From Liopterus haemorrhoidalis (lineage: Eukaryota > Arthropoda > Insecta > Coleoptera > Dytiscidae): DNA of 64,000 nt. Of this stretch, positions 45,132-56,857 are shown piece by piece; positions within the stretch are counted from its first letter, which is position 1; each line of letters opens with the position of its first letter. The position numbers and the translations under genes were made by a program. The notes under the pieces were generated by a model. That model did not search any database, was not told the origin of the DNA, and saw only the letters and a list, made by a program, of their open reading frames with translations. The DNA lies in the NCBI GenBank assembly GCA_963971575.1, contig OZ020616.1, forward strand, positions 23,702,713 through 23,766,712, written 5' to 3'.

Positions 45132-45807
45132 ATAATAGGAACTAATATTATAGGGCCTTTTTTTATTGACGGTAACCTTAATGCCGCAAAATATCTAGCC
45201 CTTTTGCAAAATCAAATATTACCTGCGTTGCGAAACCTGAATATTAATGGACAAGTATGGTTTCAACATGATGGCGCACAAGTCCATTATTCTAGAATAG
45301 TTAAAGAATATTTACATAGAACTTTCCCAAAAAGCTGGATTGGAAGAGGAGGGTCGATGAATTGGCCAGCGAGATCTCCGGATTTGGCACCCAATGATTT
45401 TTTTTATTGGGGATATTTAAAGGCCAAAGTATATAATGAAGAACTTAGGGATGTTGCTGAACTGCAAGACATAATTGTTTAAGCATCCAACAATATATCT
45501 CAAGAGCAATTGCTGAATGTTTTGAATCATTTTTATGATCGCTTAACATTTTGTATGCAAGTAAACGGAGAAACTTTTGAACATTTATTATAAGTTTTTA
45601 TTAGTTATTTATTTATTATTATTATTTTTTTTAATTTGTATTTTCAAGAAAATATTTTGATTTTGCTAGTAAATATGGTTTTTTCTATGTTGCAAATGAA
45701 AATGAACACGATTTATATTGCTGTCAAAAACTATATCCATGGCAATGACATAGTACATGTTGCGTAAAAGAATAAATTCACTGTATTAATTTTGTTGTTG
45801 CAGTTAC

Positions 45808-46311
45808 CAGGGCTTTGAACCTTTATTTTTTTTCGTTACGGTTTTTGTTCCGGTTCAATTAAAAAAATATATATCAGTTCGGTACCGGTTTTCGTTCCGG
45901 CAAAAATAACGGTCTTTTTCGGTTTTCGGTTCAGTTCCAAGTGATAAATTTTTAAATGCTTTTATGTGTATTAGAAATTTATTTTCTACTATAATTAAGA
46001 GAACATTTTATTCCTTATTTTGTAATAATCATACCAAGACTGCTGCTAGGGGGGGTCTGGGCGCCCCCCCCTAAATTAATTGAAGCGGATTTTTTTTTAC
46101 TTATCAGTTTAAAAACTACGTTTTTTTTTTTCTGCTCATCAGTTTAAAAAATAATATTAAATAAAATGTATTTTATATTTTGGTTCACTCCCATAAACAT
46201 TATCTGAACCGAAATAAACCGATATTTTTTTTCGATTCAGCTCTAGTATTCGTTCCGACAAAAATAACGGTTTTTTTTTGGTTTTCGGTTCAGTTCCGGT
46301 TCGAAGACCTG
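45808..46311. mobile_element. Non-autonomous hAT element 3, 504 bp
   Basis: Ends CAGGGCTTTGAACC / GGTTCGAAGACCTG (imperfect inverted repeats), flanked by an exact 8-bp duplication GCAGTTAC (45800-45807 and 46312-46319). Subterminal repeats of CGGTTTTCGGTTCAGTTCC occur on both sides. A G7/C8 inverted motif lies at 46050-46074. No ORF. Confidence 0.95.
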
Positions 46312-46367
46312 GCAGTTACATGTTGCAGCTTGGCAACTTGAGTTATGAAAAAATACATGTGGTATAT

Positions 46368-47230
46368 TCAGTAGTGCATTTTTTTGACAAGAAAAGGGAA
46401 CGAAAGGGAAGTTTTAGATATATTTAGGGTTAACAAGTTATCATCTAGCCATTCTTTGATTTTGGTTAAATTACTAGATATATTATTAAATACTTCATTC
46501 CAGCTAGAACCACAGACATAGCTGACCGTATCATCGGCAAACGATGTTATCAAACCATCTAATTTTAAATTAAGTAGGTCATTAATATATACTATGAATA
46601 GAAGCGGACCTAAGCAAGTTCCTTGTGGGACCCCTGTTGTAACATAACCTATATCACTCAGAACACCATTTACTGAAGTCATTTGAACTCGTTCGGTAAG
46701 ATAACTTTCTAATAAATTCAAAATATTACCTCTAAAACCATATTTTTCAAGTTTAGTTAATAGTCGTTTATGGTCGACAGTATCAAAGGCTTTGGCCAAA
46801 TCTAGAAAACCTGCGGCCGAATATTTAGACTGATTCAAATTTTTACAAATATTTGTTAACAGCTTAGAAAGTGTATTTTCGGTTAAATAATTAGATCTAA
46901 AGCCAAACTGATTTAAAGACAGAATATTATATATTTATATATATATATATTAATTTTCTATTTTAAGTTTAATAACCTTTTCAAAAAAAATTGAAAATGT
47001 CGATACTAAAGAAATAGGACGATAATTACTCATAAGGTTCCTTGCATCAAATTTATAAATAAATTTAACCACTGCTATTTTGAGTTTACTAGGCTTATCC
47101 ATTAATTAAACATTTATTAAATATTTTAAACAGGGGAAGAGATATATAATTTTTAATGCATTTAGTTGTTTTAGAATTAAACCCATCATAGCCTGCTGAA
47201 CTTCACACTTTTGTTCCTGGGAATGTTATT
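46368..47230 (-). pseudogene. CR1-like LINE RT, upstream part of a split copy
   Basis: From 46838 to 46368 the frame is open: FLDLAKAFDTVDHKRLLTKL, TTGVPQGTCLGPLLFIVYIN, the catalytic SFADDTVSY and EWLDDNLLTLNISKTSL. Upstream (46839-47230) the sequence is decayed, with a short TA run near 46934-46950. The RT thumb lies at 42740-43193. It hosts the mariner-type and hAT 3 insertions. Confidence 0.75.
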
Positions 47231-47410
47231 GGCCATTTTAGTAGCAATATTTATAAAATAATTATTGAAATTATTAGCAATATCATTGTTATTTGTAACA
47301 ACATTTTATCAGGCCCATACATTTTGTCTTGCCCGTCAGGCCGCATTTATTATTAAATTAAATTTTCTTAATTGAATTTAAAACATTAAAAACTTTTGGT
47401 GTTTTTATAA

Positions 47411-48177
47411 ATGTTGAGATCCGCTCTCGCGGGTTTTAATAATAGACAAATGAATAAAAATAACAACAAAAGAAAAATCTTATTACTGGCGGACAGTCAG
47501 GGGCGGCACTGTGCAAATGTTTTGAGCAAAATCATCCCCAAAGATAAATATAACATAAATGTATTTTTTTACCCTAACGCATCTTTTTATAATGTGCATC
47601 TTTTTATAAAGTAGTATTAAAACACTTACCAAAGATTTTACACATGACGACTACGTTATTTTAATGGCCGGCGCAAATGATATATTAAACAAATCACTAA
47701 TTAATCAACAAACTATAAGTTACACATTGAATAAATCAACACATACAAATGTGCTATTCATTGGCACATTTTTTTGGGAACACAAACATGATTATAACTA
47801 TAACGTGTTCCTACAAAATTCACTGAACGATCGTACTTGTTCAGATTTTAAAAACGTACTGTTTATAGATCCCAACATTCTTATCAACTACTCTGACATG
47901 TCAAGACATGGGTTATATTTAAATAAGAGGTAAAATTAAATTAATGTCTCGAGTCATGCAGCATATTGACATAGCTGTTTCTAAATTTAATAACAAATCA
48001 ACAACAAACAATGTTAATATCAATGTAAACACTTTACAGAGCTCTGTAATAAATTTCGAAACATCTAATTTCAATGTTTTAAATACAAACAACAGTACGA
48101 ATATTTTAAATAATGACAATATTTTTAACAGTAAATTAAGTTATTCAAATACAGCCAACTGTCATCTGTCAAAGTAA
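47411..48177 (+). pseudogene. LINE ORF1-type SGNH/GDSL esterase domain
   Basis: Three open pieces (47411-47614, 47664-47933, 47944-48177) belong to one protein: RKILLLADSQGRHCANVLSK (block I Asp-Ser), VILMAGANDIL (block III-like Gly-x-Asn-Asp) and YSDMSRHGLYLNKRG (block V Asp-x-x-His-like), then an Asn/Thr-rich tail. SGNH esterase domains are known at the C-terminus of ORF1 in CR1/L2-group LINEs. Frame breaks at about 47610 and 47933. It is not clear which neighbouring element it belongs to. Confidence 0.55.
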
Positions 48178-48306
48178 TAGGTTGTCAGTTTTCTCAAGAT
48201 AAAAAATAAACTAAAATATATTAATAGTAAATAATTAAATAAGTTATTTTTCTTCCTAAAAGTTAAGTTACTACCTCAAGATATAAATTAGTATAAATTT
48301 TGTGAA

Positions 48307-48952
48307 ATGTTTTCCCCGGACACTGGACAAATTGTGGAAACTGCATCAATAATCCGAGGTGCAATGGAAATAACTAACATATCGCCCGAATATATGGACT
48401 TATCTTCACAAAATCAAGTAAATATTTACAAAAGAGCACACACACTGACACTACAAATTCTGACAATGAGCGTCCTGCCAAACAACTTGTCATAGAGGCA
48501 AGTCAAACTGGCTCTGGACACTCTCATGAAAGCATAGTTAATACTAACACTTTACGTGCTAACAAAAATAAGTACAAAATAACTGATTCTGGTCCTTTCT
48601 GTGTTATTATAGAAAATAAAAATTTTCAGAAACTACATCGAATTTCAGTTGGAAAAATTTTGTTTAAATCTGACCGTACATATAGAGAGAAAATAATCGA
48701 CATAGTTCAAGTAGGCAAATGTTAAGTCAAAGTTAATGTGAATAACGCAATTACAGCAAATAACTTAACCAATTTTAAATTATTGAACAACTCTGAATTA
48801 GAAACATACATTCCTGATTTTAACTTATATCGTCAAGGTGTAAGGGGCATCGATTTAGACATCTCAATGCAAGAGATAATCGAGGATTAAATGTCCAAAA
48901 TTAAAATAATCTCCGCTCGTCGAGAAACAAGACGTAGGAAAATAAATGATAA
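48307..48952 (+). pseudogene. I-type LINE ORF1, N-terminal part
   Basis: ATG 48307 (MFSPDTGQIVETASIIRGAM). A frameshift near 48440 leads into KQLVIEASQTGSGHSHES, then KYKITDSGPFCVIIENKNFQ, KLHRISVGKILF and the Gag-like FNLYRQGVRGIDLDISMQEI. Stops at 48723-48725 and 48888-48890 interrupt it. It ends ARRETRRRKINDN at the insertion site of the Jockey LINE and continues at 53442. Confidence 0.7.
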
Positions 48953-49085
48953 TTTTTTTTTTTTTTTGATGTGATTTATTTTTAAGTTACAATCTACTTC
49001 ATTGCGAGTATCAAGTAAATGAGATGAAAGTAGTCGGCATGTAAGGGAGACATCCAGTGACGTTTCTCCTTATATATCACTGTCT

Positions 49086-51735
49086 TCAGTGTTGCGGTAG
49101 GTCGTTTGGCCAAAGTCTCTTTAACCTTCTGTTGTCGAGGTCATTTATAAAATTACCCACAAGTTCATTTTCAAGTCCAATGAGTCGGTCATGGTATTTG
49201 TTGGCAACTTTATGAATTTCTTCCGTGATGAAAGGGATTTTGAGGTCTTCATGGATCATTCTATTTGAAACGTACCAAGGTGCATTCACTAAAGCTCGAA
49301 GCGTTTTTGATTGGAATCGCTGTATTATTTTTAATCTGGTCGGCTTGGCACATCCCCATAATTGAAGTCCATACGACCATATGGGTTTGAGTATGGTCTT
49401 ATAAAGCAAAATTTTATTTGAAACTGATAATTTTGATTTCCTACCAAGAAGCCAGTACATTTGGCGAAATTTTAGGTCTAACTGCTTACGTTTGGCTTGT
49501 ATGTGTTTACTCCAGGTCAATCGTTGGTCCAAATGCAATCCAAGGTATTTCACTTCAGTTTTTATGGGAACTGGAATGTCATTGATTGTTACTTGTGAGC
49601 AAGTACTGAGTCTGGTTGTAAACGTGACTTGGACAGATTTAGACTGGTTTACTTTAGTTCTCCATTTATTGTACCAATCGTTTATAAGGTTTAAATGTAT
49701 TTGCAGATTTGCAGAAGCTTCGTTAGGATCATCGTTTGTTGATAGTAGAGCAACGTCATCAGCAAATGCAGCTATCATAGTGTCGTCTGTCTCAGGTATA
49801 TCTGCAGTATACACTAGGTAAAGGAATGGCCCAAGTACACTACCTTGGGGAACACCAGATGTTATGGGATATTAAATTGATAGGGCATCATTATATTTAA
49901 CTGAAAAGTTTCTATCTGTCAAGTAGGACTTAAAAAGAAAGTAATAATTGCTGGATAGGAGATTTTTTAGTTTATAAAGCAGACCTGTATGCCACACTTT
50001 ATCAAATGCTTGCGAAACGTCAAGAAATACGGCAGCACAATATTTCTTCTCTTCAAGGCTCTTGGCTATTTGATTTACTATTCTATGGGCTTGCTGAATC
50101 GTTGATAAATTTTTTCGAAATCCAAACTGATGATTGGGTAGAAGTGCGGTCATATCGAAATCTTTCTGAATCCGTTCAAGCAATAGTCTTTCAAAGACCT
50201 TACTTGACTGATCGGTCTATAGGATGTTGGATCTTCCGAAGGTTTACCAGGCTTTTGGATCATTATTATTTCAGCATATTTCCAAATAATAGGGAAATAT
50301 GATATACTTAACATTCGATTGTATATAACTGTTAAGAGGATAACGGCTTTCCGAGGTAAGTTTTTTAGGATTTGACCTGTTATTAGATCATACCCTGATG
50401 TTTTACGTGAATTTAATTTATTCAGTTCTTTTTTAACTTCTGATGGAGAAAACGGTTTGATAGGCAATGACATTTGACAAGGTATATTGAGAAATGAATC
50501 AATTTCATTGTCTATATATCCTGGCACAGCTTCTATGGGTTTGAAAACTTCTGATAGATGCGCAGCAAAAATATCTGCCTTTTCTTTATTCGATCTTGCC
50601 CAGTCTCCATTTTGTTTCCGCAATGGAGGTACACGGGTTTGCGGCCTTTTAAATTTTTTGGTTGCCTTCCACAAAGTATAATCGTTCGCAGACAGATTAT
50701 TTATATATTCTTCGAACGTTGAGTTTTGAGAATCCCTTAGCGACGTATTTAGTTGCCGACTTAGTCTATTGTAATGATGTTGATCTATGGGGTTACGTGT
50801 TCTCTGCCATACTCTTCTAGCCCGCCGTTTTTCACTTATGAGCTCTCGAATATGTAAAGGGATAGTTTTGGTGATAGGAATTTCTGAATTGTGGCTTGCC
50901 AAGCTGCTTTTTGGATTAGCTTAGTAAGATACTGGGCTGCTGCATCCAAGTCTTCTGGTTCTTTCAAACTTAATTTAAGATCTATATTGTTTTCAATATA
51001 CTTTTGAAATTCTGTCCAATTGGTATTATTTGAGGTCAACCTTGGACGATCTGATTTGTTTAATATTGTGTTACTCATGGATAAAATGACTGGTGTATGG
51101 TCATATGATAAGTCAAAGCTGGATTCTACAAGAAAGTTATTTGTGGATATGCCATGAGTAACAAAGAAATCTAAAAGGTCTGGAAGCTTTCTTCTATCTG
51201 TTGGCCAATACGTGGGTACGCCATTGGTAACAGAATAACAGTTATTGGCATTTATGGCGACCGATAGATTTCTGCCTTTTGTAGTGATGAGTCTGGAGCC
51301 CCAGTGGGTATGCTTAGCATTCCAATCGCCTCCTATGATGAACTTGTTTCCAAGAGTTTGAAATAAATTTGTATAGACATCTGAGGTAATTTTATGACGA
51401 GGTGGACAGTAAATGGCACTTACATTAAAATGCCATGGAAGAGCATTTATTTCGACACTTGCAGCTTGAATTTCGTTGGTTTGGTACTGGGACAGTTCGT
51501 GATGGGGTATAGTATTTCTAATAATGATGGAAGCTCCTCCATGAGCGGTGCCCTCTGGGTGAATGGTATTATAAACAGAATATTGTGGAATGAGGAACAT
51601 TGTTCGATCAGTAAAATGCGACTCTGATATAAGCAAAATATCTATTTTATTTATGATTAAGAAGGTTATGATTTCCTGTTTATGATTAATGAGTCCGTTG
51701 GCATTCCATGTTGCTATTCTAATAATTTTAGCCAT
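49086..51735 (-). pseudogene. Jockey-clade ORF2: endonuclease and RT
   Basis: ATG 51735 overlaps the end of ORF1. The endonuclease: KIIRIATWNANGLINHKQEI, LLISESHFTD, FIIGGDWNAKHTHWGSR, SYDHTPVILSM. A frameshift near 50890 leads to the linker and RT: VRRVWQ-like RRARRVWQRTRNP, KTSGYDLITGQILKNLPRKA and SYRPISQ; a small lesion near 50210-50180; then NHQFGFRKNLSTIQQAHRI and FLDVSQAFDKVWHTGL. A stop at 49872 is followed by SGVPQGSVLGPFLYLVYTAD, the catalytic AFADDVALLS and EVKYLGLHLDQRLTWSKHI. No RNase H. Only about three lesions, so a young copy. Confidence 0.85.
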
Positions 51736-53148
51736 TATTTATTTAATTTCCCAATGACAGTTGTAAGCAAGTTTAATATCATGCTATTTTGACTCATTAG
51801 TTGAGAGAACATAGATTTGAACTCATTGAGGAAAACTATTAATTGCTCACCTATACCTGGTGTCTGCTCAACACTGCTGCCCTTCTGCAATACTTGCGCA
51901 TAAGTTGGTCTTTGGCCTTGACTATAGGTTTTGTGAGGTTCTGAGTTTGGGGGTGAAGGTGAAGGTGCATTTGGCTGCCACTGGTTGGTAGGCTGTTGTT
52001 GAATATGGTGGGTTGTTGTTACCGTTCTGTTTCTTGTTGCAACTAAGTCTTTGTAGACAGTGCAACCTTTATAATTAGCTGTATGATCATCTCCGCATAA
52101 AGCACATTTGGCTGCTGTTTCTTTTGGTTTCTTGCAGAGTTTTGTGTCATGTTTTCCACCGCACTTTACACAGTTAAAGGGTTTCATGCAGTACGTTTTT
52201 GAATGACCATAGGCTTGGCACCTCGTACACTGTATTATGTCACGACTTTTTCTTGGTGGTTCAACTATAATTTTGGTGTTGCATATATATTGTAGTTCAA
52301 AAATGTTTTTATTGTTTTTTTCTGGTTCCAAGTCCACAAAAAATAGTGGAAGTGGTTCTTTCGTTTTTCGACGTTCAATGTTCATTACATTACGAACCTT
52401 ATGACCTGCTTTTTCTATTTCTTGTTTAATATCTTCTAGTGGCATAGAATGGTGAAGATTTCTAATTACTATTCTGTATGCGCGATCCCCTTTAATTTGG
52501 TATGTGTGATGAACTATACTTTCATCTCTCAGATGCCTCACTAGTTTCCGGAATGTATCTATGGTGTGGGCGAAGATTAAAACCGTTTCATTTGGTGGAG
52601 TAGTTTTCTTTCTTTGTTACTTTAGCTAGGTTGTCTGTCATACCTTTGTAGTTTTTAACTCCATAAATATATATAGGTGGTGGTGTAGATGGTTTAGGCG
52701 GTTCCGAGTGAGTTTCGTTGTTATTACTTTGCGTTTGTTCATTATCTTCATTATGAGTCAATGGGCTGTACCTATTTTCTAATTTCAGCTGGATACCGGC
52801 ATCTCGTCTTGAGTATTGTAATTGTTGGTCAATTTTGCGTTTCTTTACGACTTGCCATGTATGTCTATTATCCGCGTATTCATCTTCATCTACATCTAAG
52901 TTTTCAGTGTTGATGCTACTTGTTTGGCTGTTAGCTAGCGTACTTGGTTCTGTATTTTGATTGGTTAATGTAAAGTAAGTTTGTGTGTTGCACTGACTAG
53001 GCATAACAGCCTGATGAGTTTCATTAATTACTTGTTGCTGATTTGCTGGTACCGATGCAGACTGTTGAAAGTAAACGGGATTTTGAGGATTTAATGAAGT
53101 AGAATTATACCCAAAAACTGGGTTTTGTTGTGATTGTCCGGGGAACAT
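51735..53148 (-). pseudogene. Jockey-clade ORF1: Gag-like with zinc knuckles
   Basis: ATG 53148 (MFPGQSQQNPVFGYNS) starts a Gln/Asn/Ser-rich N-terminus and a linker with PPIYIYGVKNYKGM. A one-base frameshift near 52600 joins to the second half (52541-51735), which has a PRE_C2HC-like domain (RAYRIVIRNLHHSMPLEDIK, KEPLPLFFVDLEPEKNNKN) and three zinc knuckles (QCTRCQAYGHSKTYC, NCVKCGGKHDTKLC, KCALCGDDHTANYKGC). Gag-like ORF1 packages element RNA. It overlaps the ORF2 start at 51735. Confidence 0.85.
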
Positions 53149-53441
53149 AGTTCCCCGTGAGTTAATTTGCGTCTATTATCGCACACAGACAATGCGAACT
53201 TATGGGAAAAAAAAAAGTATAAGTACGTCACTGGCGCGTATTGCGAATAAAATTTGTGTCCACACTGATGCTAGCGCGCACTGACTTTACACACTTCACA
53301 CACTTTAGGATGGTTAAATATGATCGTATAAAAATCTGGCACAATTATTTTTCACTGTTTCATGCACATTTTTGTCACAAGTTTAACAAATTTTTGAAGC
53401 TGTCAGCTGTCATTATTTGATCACGTGACATACAATGATAA

Positions 53442-54264
53442 ATTTGACATAGTAAATTTAGAAACGTGCGTTCTTAAATTCGAAGGTCAACAACTACCCA
53501 GCTTTGTATAATTGTATGGAAATCGGTGTGAAAATCATACTTACGTGTCGCCAGTGTTCCAGTGCTTCAACTGTCTTCGATATGGTCATACTAGTAAATC
53601 TTGCAAAAGCAAAACTAGGTGTAGCAGGTGTCAGGAACCTCATTCCCCAAAAGAATGTAAAGAGGAAACCTTGTGTATATATTGTAAAGGTAACCATTCT
53701 TCGTTATATCGTTAATGTCCGGAATACGACAGACAAAAAAATATTAAAAGAGTAATGGTTTTCAATAATATTTCTTATATAAAAGCAAAAATGATGGTTA
53801 ATTCTTCATTTTCTTCTATTACAAATGAAAATAGACCAGATTTTAAATCAAGTATAGAATTTCACCCTTTTAAGTCTCATAACGATAATATCAACGTTCC
53901 AAATTTTACCCAAACAGGACCATCTACTGCAAGTTCATATTCTTCATTTAATAACACCAGACCGGTGATACAACACATCAATGTAACAAGAAGAATTTCC
54001 TTTAACACTAACAAGATTGTCACAAGTTCTCAGCAAAATGGAGCGCCCCCTCATCGCAATGTTAGCAACTCAGTAGGAGTCCAGTCCATAGAACATAATC
54101 CTTATTCTCCACAGTACCATAGAATATCGCCAAGGGTATCGGCTCAGCTAACCACGGAGTTAAAACAAAAACTTACAGCTATTATTCAAGGCGTTATACA
54201 AAAAGTTCAAAAAAAACGAATTTTTTTCTTGCACAAACAATTTCCTAAGCTACATTTTACATAA
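53442..54264 (+). pseudogene. I-type LINE ORF1, C-terminal part with zinc knuckles
   Basis: Resumes FDIVNLETCVLKFEGQQLPS after the AATGATAA duplication. A stop lies at 53508-53510, then zinc knuckles: FQCFNCLRYGHTSKSC, RCSRCQEPHSPKEC, LCIYCKGNHSSLYRXC (stop at 53713-53715). A Ser/Asn-rich tail follows to 54264. This is the expected continuation of the Gag-like ORF1 interrupted at 48952. Confidence 0.8.
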
Positions 54265-54305
54265 TATTAATGACATAGAGTTACAACCACCAAACAATAT
54301 TCAGT

Positions 54306-54700
54306 ATGGCCTGTGAAATAATACAGTGGAATGGTCAATCTGTTTTCTCAAATAAACCTATTTTGGAAATATATTTAGGCACATACAAACCAAAATTAGT
54401 AATTTTGAGTGAAACATGGTTTAAAACGCAACATAAAATTAAATTTCCAAACTACCACCTAATTAGGTGTGATAGATTCGACGGGTATGGAGGAAGTGCC
54501 ATCCTCGTATCTAAGGAACTAAGGAATTTCAGACTATTGACATGTCAAAAATTATTAATAAAAAATTACAAATTTGTGCTGTTAAAACCTGCCTGGATAA
54601 TAACAAAATAGATATTGTCTCAGAATACTGTACCCAATATAAAATTGATAGTTTACAGTGGGAACTCTTAAGAATTAAACTATCGGATAAATTTATAATT
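54306..54700 (+). pseudogene. I-type LINE ORF2, endonuclease start
   Basis: ATG 54306: CEIIQWNGQSVFSNKPILEI, KLVILSETWFKT and FDGYGGSAILVSKELRN, the APE-type endonuclease. A frameshift near 54530 leads to LQICAVKTCL. It ends at the insertion site of the I-clade LINE (SDKFII) and continues at 60852 (TGDFNAYSPVWG). Confidence 0.75.
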
Positions 54701-54703
54701 GTC

Positions 54704-54865
54704 CCGCAGGGGAAGTTCATAATGGCCATAACACCTGGCCATTTGTCGAGCTTTCGGGCCTGATGATCCCGCGTACCCTCAATCACGCAAGGGAAGTTCA
54801 TAATGGTCGCATCACCTGACCATATAGAGCTTTTGGGCCTGATGATCCCACGTACCCTGAATCAC
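54704..54865 (+). promoter_or_regulatory. Two 81-bp 5'-UTR repeats (promoter-monomer-like)
   Basis: Two tandem units of 81 bp (54704-54784 and 54785-54865), each containing GGAAGTTCATAATGG, CACCTG.CCAT and GGGCCTGATGATCCC. They lie at the very 5' end of a full-length LINE, where internal promoters are found. Promoter function is inference. Confidence 0.6.
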
Positions 54866-55289
54866 ATATCATTTGGGAGGAGACAGTTCAGAGAAGCCGA
54901 TTGTAGGAATAGGCTTATCTGTTGTCTCTTTTATCTCCCACTTAAATTCCTACCCACGTGTTTGCCGTGCGTGGAGACCCGTAACGCCGGAGAAGAGGAT
55001 CCTGGTCGGTTGATGGAGACTGCTGCCCGCGGACAGTACGATCCCAACACGCCTTCTTTGGCCTCGGATTCGGTAAAACGGGAGGCTGAGTCTGGTCAGC
55101 TCAGTCAATCGGCTGGTGTCACGGTTCATGAATAGAGTGGCTCCACTACTGGATCGTGGATGCCGGGGTAATGCCGTGCCACTAGACAAGTATTCGGGGG
55201 TCTGTGGGAGCGGATGCAGCTCGCAAGGTTCCAGAGTTGGCGACTACTGGTTCTCGAGCGGGTCGAGCAGCCCGTGACTACTTCCTCCG

Positions 55290-56857
55290 ATGCTATATCA
55301 TCCTGACATGTCTGGCGCAATGAGCCGGTTTGCGGCTAACGTCCCCGGTGTGGGGCTCCCTGGTGGGTGGGCATGGCAGGTTGATGAAACATTTTATACG
55401 GGTATGGCGATTACCCGGAAGGATAAAAACTTTTTAAGTTCCGCCAAGGTTGAGAGTAAACTTCCTAAAAAATCAAACAAGAGACCTCGTCTAGATGCCC
55501 AATCATCAGACGAGGGATGTGTAAGACCTTCTCCTAAGAAGGTAGATAGGTTGGTTGAGTATTGTGCGCCAGTACCACGATTTCTCGTCGTTAAGGTGCA
55601 AGAAGAGAGTATATCTTTTAAGGAGATGTCCCCCTTCTTTGTTGCCCGAACGTTGAGGAATACGTGCCCAACTGGTGTTAAGTCAGTACGCAAATTGTCG
55701 GACGGTACGTTGTTAGTCGAAGCAGAGACTGAGTCTTCGTCGACGCTGCAAAAATGCGAGGTATTTGGTAAATACCGTATTTCTGTTCTGCCACACAAGG
55801 CTCTTAATACAACTCGGGGCGTCATAACAGATCGCGATCTTGCTTACGTCACGGAGGAAGAGTTCGTGCAGGAAATGGCATCGCAAGGTGTCATTGAATG
55901 CAGAAAACTCAAACCCCGAAATGGAAAGCCCTCGATCTCAATGGTGGTGTCCTTCGCCGGCACTAGGTGTCCAGCATCGGTAAGGGTGGGGTATAACGTT
56001 TGCAACGTTCGCCCTTACTATCCCAACCCGATGCGATGTTACAAGTGTCAGCGTTATGGGCACACCTCAAATCGTTGTGGTAAGCAGACCATTTGTGCCA
56101 ACTGCGGACAGGATCAACATGAAGTTGAAACCTGTCCAAACGCGGCACACTGCGTGAATTGCAAAGGTGCGCATGCATCCACCTCACGCCACTGCCCAAC
56201 GTACTTGGAGGAAAAAGCCATTCAGACGATCAAGACTCAGGACAAGATACCATATTATGACGCCAAGAGGAAATATAAAGAAAGTGCACCTGTTACTTTC
56301 GCGAAATCCTTCGCGCAGGTAGCAGCAAAAAGAACAGCAAGCGTCCAGACTCAGACGGAGACAGTGCCCCGTCCGACTTTAGCGACAAGTATAGTTGCGC
56401 CCAAACAATCCGGCAATGAAAAGGTGTTGGAATCGGTCCCCGAGACCAAAATTCAGACCCCACAACCCGGGGGGTCGGGTCTGAATAACCCCCCCCCCCC
56501 CAATCAAAAGGAGAACGCACACCATCTCAGTTCTCCCCACCACCTAAGGAGAAGTCTCCACAAACTTCTCCAAAAACAAGAAGCGACCAGAGTGTGGTCG
56601 CTTCTGCCAAACCCTCATCAGCCACTCCAGTATCGGAGACTGATAAGGGAACTGTTGGCTCTCAATGGATACCAGTGAGAGCCAAACCATCCAAAAGAGA
56701 GTCCAGTGTGTCCACGAAAGCACCTGGACAAGCAAGTGAAATCGTCGCCGAGAAATGGCTGCTGACCCGCAACCTAAGGGTAAACCAAAGATCATTAGGT
56801 TGCGGGGTAACTCCCCTAAACAAAAATGAATGGTCCACTAATGCAGCGGAACTGTAA
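55290..56857 (+). pseudogene. I-clade ORF1: Gag-like with three zinc knuckles
   Basis: The frame opens at ATG 55290 (MLYHPDMSGAMSRFAANVPG). A basic N-terminus precedes a domain around EFVQEMASQGVIECRKLKPR and YNVCNVRPYYPNPMR, then zinc knuckles RCYKCQRYGHTSNRC, ICANCGQDQHEVETC and HCVNCKGAHASTSRHC (56034-56205). A run of 13 C at 56489-56501 shifts the frame; the plausible C-terminus continues in the frame of 56594-56857 (TPVSETDKGTVGSQWIPVRA). Without that slippage the protein would end at 56678 in unrelated sequence. Confidence 0.8.

Larger units (their letters stand above)
43219..45592 (+). pseudogene. mariner-like transposase, deleted and split
   Basis: The N-terminal part (to about 43647) has a helix-turn-helix region (YTDEEKIMMVTWYNSQVSLR, PNPSTISRLVNKFHREG) of the DUF4817 type. 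It then joins directly to LNGEVHRQNFRYWSRENLYL (about 43650-43710): the segment carrying the first catalytic Asp is missing. After the RTE insertion the protein continues IIGPFFIDGNLNAAKYLALL, WFQHDGAQVHYSR (second Asp) and NWPARSPDLAPNDFFYWGYL (third acid), ending about 45592 after a stop at 45480-45482. The first ATG may be 43219 or 43246; both lie within the terminal repeat. Inactive. Confidence 0.75.
43194..45783 (+). mobile_element. mariner/Tc1-type transposon with nested RTE LINE
   Basis: Terminal inverted repeats of about 100 bp start CAGTGAATTTATTC (43194) and end with the complement (45783); they match almost perfectly. The flanking TA (43192-43193 and 45784-45785) is the expected target duplication. 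Without the RTE insertion it is about 1.2 kb. Confidence 0.9.
48953..53433 (-). mobile_element. Near-complete Jockey-clade LINE (minus)
   Basis: About 4.5 kb, with an A15 tail (T15 on plus, 48953-48967) and target duplication AATGATAA (48945-48952 and 53434-53441). The 5' UTR is about 53149-53433. ORF1 and ORF2 are both present with few lesions. Confidence 0.9.
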
